Shown: positions 63,890-64,000 of the stretch, in pieces | Layout of the letters: every line of letters starts with the position of its first letter | How positions within the stretch are numbered: position 1 is the first letter of the stretch | Assembly (NCBI RefSeq): GCF_011059105.1 | Contig: NZ_JAALLS010000001.1 | Span: 251,399-315,398 of the forward strand | Length of the DNA: 64,000 nucleotides | From: Fodinibius halophilus | GTDB lineage: Bacteria > Bacteroidota > Rhodothermia > Balneolales > Balneolaceae | Reading direction: 5' to 3' | Translations under genes and position numbers: made by a program | Notes under the pieces: model-generated | Seen by the model: only the letters and a program-made list of their open reading frames with translations | Told to the model about the DNA's origin: nothing | Databases searched by the model: none

Positions 63890-64000
63890 ATGGCGCACGA
63901 AAGAATTGATGTTGATCTGCCCCTAGCCAAAGTCTATGAATACTTAAGTGATCCAACCTATTTCCCTCACTTCTTTGAGCGAATTGAGCGAGTTAATAAG
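63890..64000 (+). CDS. SRPBCC (START-like) family protein, cut by the right edge
   Basis: The first 37 residues from ATG 63890 read MAHERIDVDLPLAKVYEYLS and then DPTYFPHFFERIERVNK. This is the usual start of polyketide cyclase/dehydrase-type SRPBCC proteins: strand 1 (ERIDVDLPL) and the Val-Tyr-Glu-Tyr-Leu plus Asp-Pro-x-x-(Tyr/Phe) segment of helix 1. The fold binds hydrophobic ligands, with many possible roles. The rest lies outside the window, so nothing further can be said. Confidence 0.7.
   Translation, partial: MAHERIDVDLPLAKVYEYLSDPTYFPHFFERIERVNK

Overview
The window looks like a chromosomal, housekeeping-rich segment of a Gram-negative bacterium of the Bacteroidota/Balneolota (Rhodothermia-like) kind. 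The pointers are a parA-parB-DUF5683 cluster, a DUF6588 outer-membrane protein, a detached atpD-atpC pair whose beta subunit carries an insertion, BshC of bacillithiol synthesis, several lipid- and envelope-related genes, and promoters that resemble the Bacteroidota TTTG-N19/20-TAnnTTTG pattern. The exact genus is not decidable from the sequence alone; a Balneolaceae-type genome is my best inference.

Layout. 1-7.5 kb: a DUF58 protein reaching the left edge, a gene-free stretch with an orphan terminator, a small winged-helix protein, alanine dehydrogenase, the chromosome-partitioning cluster parA-parB-DUF5683-LOG, and a secreted TPR protein. 7.6-13.7 kb: transketolase, a membrane-bound SpoIIE-type phosphatase and DNA polymerase I. 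13.7-31 kb, almost all on the minus strand: a Cys-containing lipoprotein, a DUF2914 protein, a TRIC-type channel, a DUF6588 protein, RsgA, Lon, an outer-membrane barrel, UvrD helicase, ValS, RsmB, an APC permease and an exported methyltransferase-like protein. 31.4-33.3 kb: atpD-atpC. 33.7-37.9 kb (minus): polyprenyl synthase, LpxH-like hydrolase and class A PBP. 38-46.8 kb (plus): pgi, a deoxynucleoside kinase, then the classic fatty-acid cluster yceD-rpmF-plsX-fabH-fabD-fabG-acpP-fabF-rnc. 47-51 kb (minus): dnaB, a family-4-like uracil-DNA glycosylase and mtaB. 51-58.6 kb (minus): nuoABCDEFGH of respiratory complex I, followed by a terminator and lacking nuoI-N here. 58.7-64 kb: a Mth938-like protein, a bifunctional-nuclease-family protein, bshC, 5-formyl-THF cyclo-ligase, a PspC-domain protein, thymidylate kinase and the start of an SRPBCC protein.

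The genes serve chromosome segregation and replication (parAB, polA, dnaB, uvrD), repair (UDG), translation (valS, rsmB, rsgA, mtaB, rpmF), energy metabolism (nuo, atpDC, tkt, pgi, ald), lipid and envelope synthesis (plsX/fab/acpP, LpxH-like, polyprenyl synthase, PBP) and proteolysis (lon). I see no tRNA, rRNA, CRISPR array, insertion sequence, prophage or defence island. No clearly new multi-gene system is evident. The points most worth a second look are a uracil-DNA glycosylase that has lost the usual iron-sulphur cysteines, a methyltransferase fold with a signal peptide, an SSB-like acidic tip on DnaB, stacked hairpins in front of acpP, a possible small RNA near 1.1 kb, and parS-like half-sites before parA.
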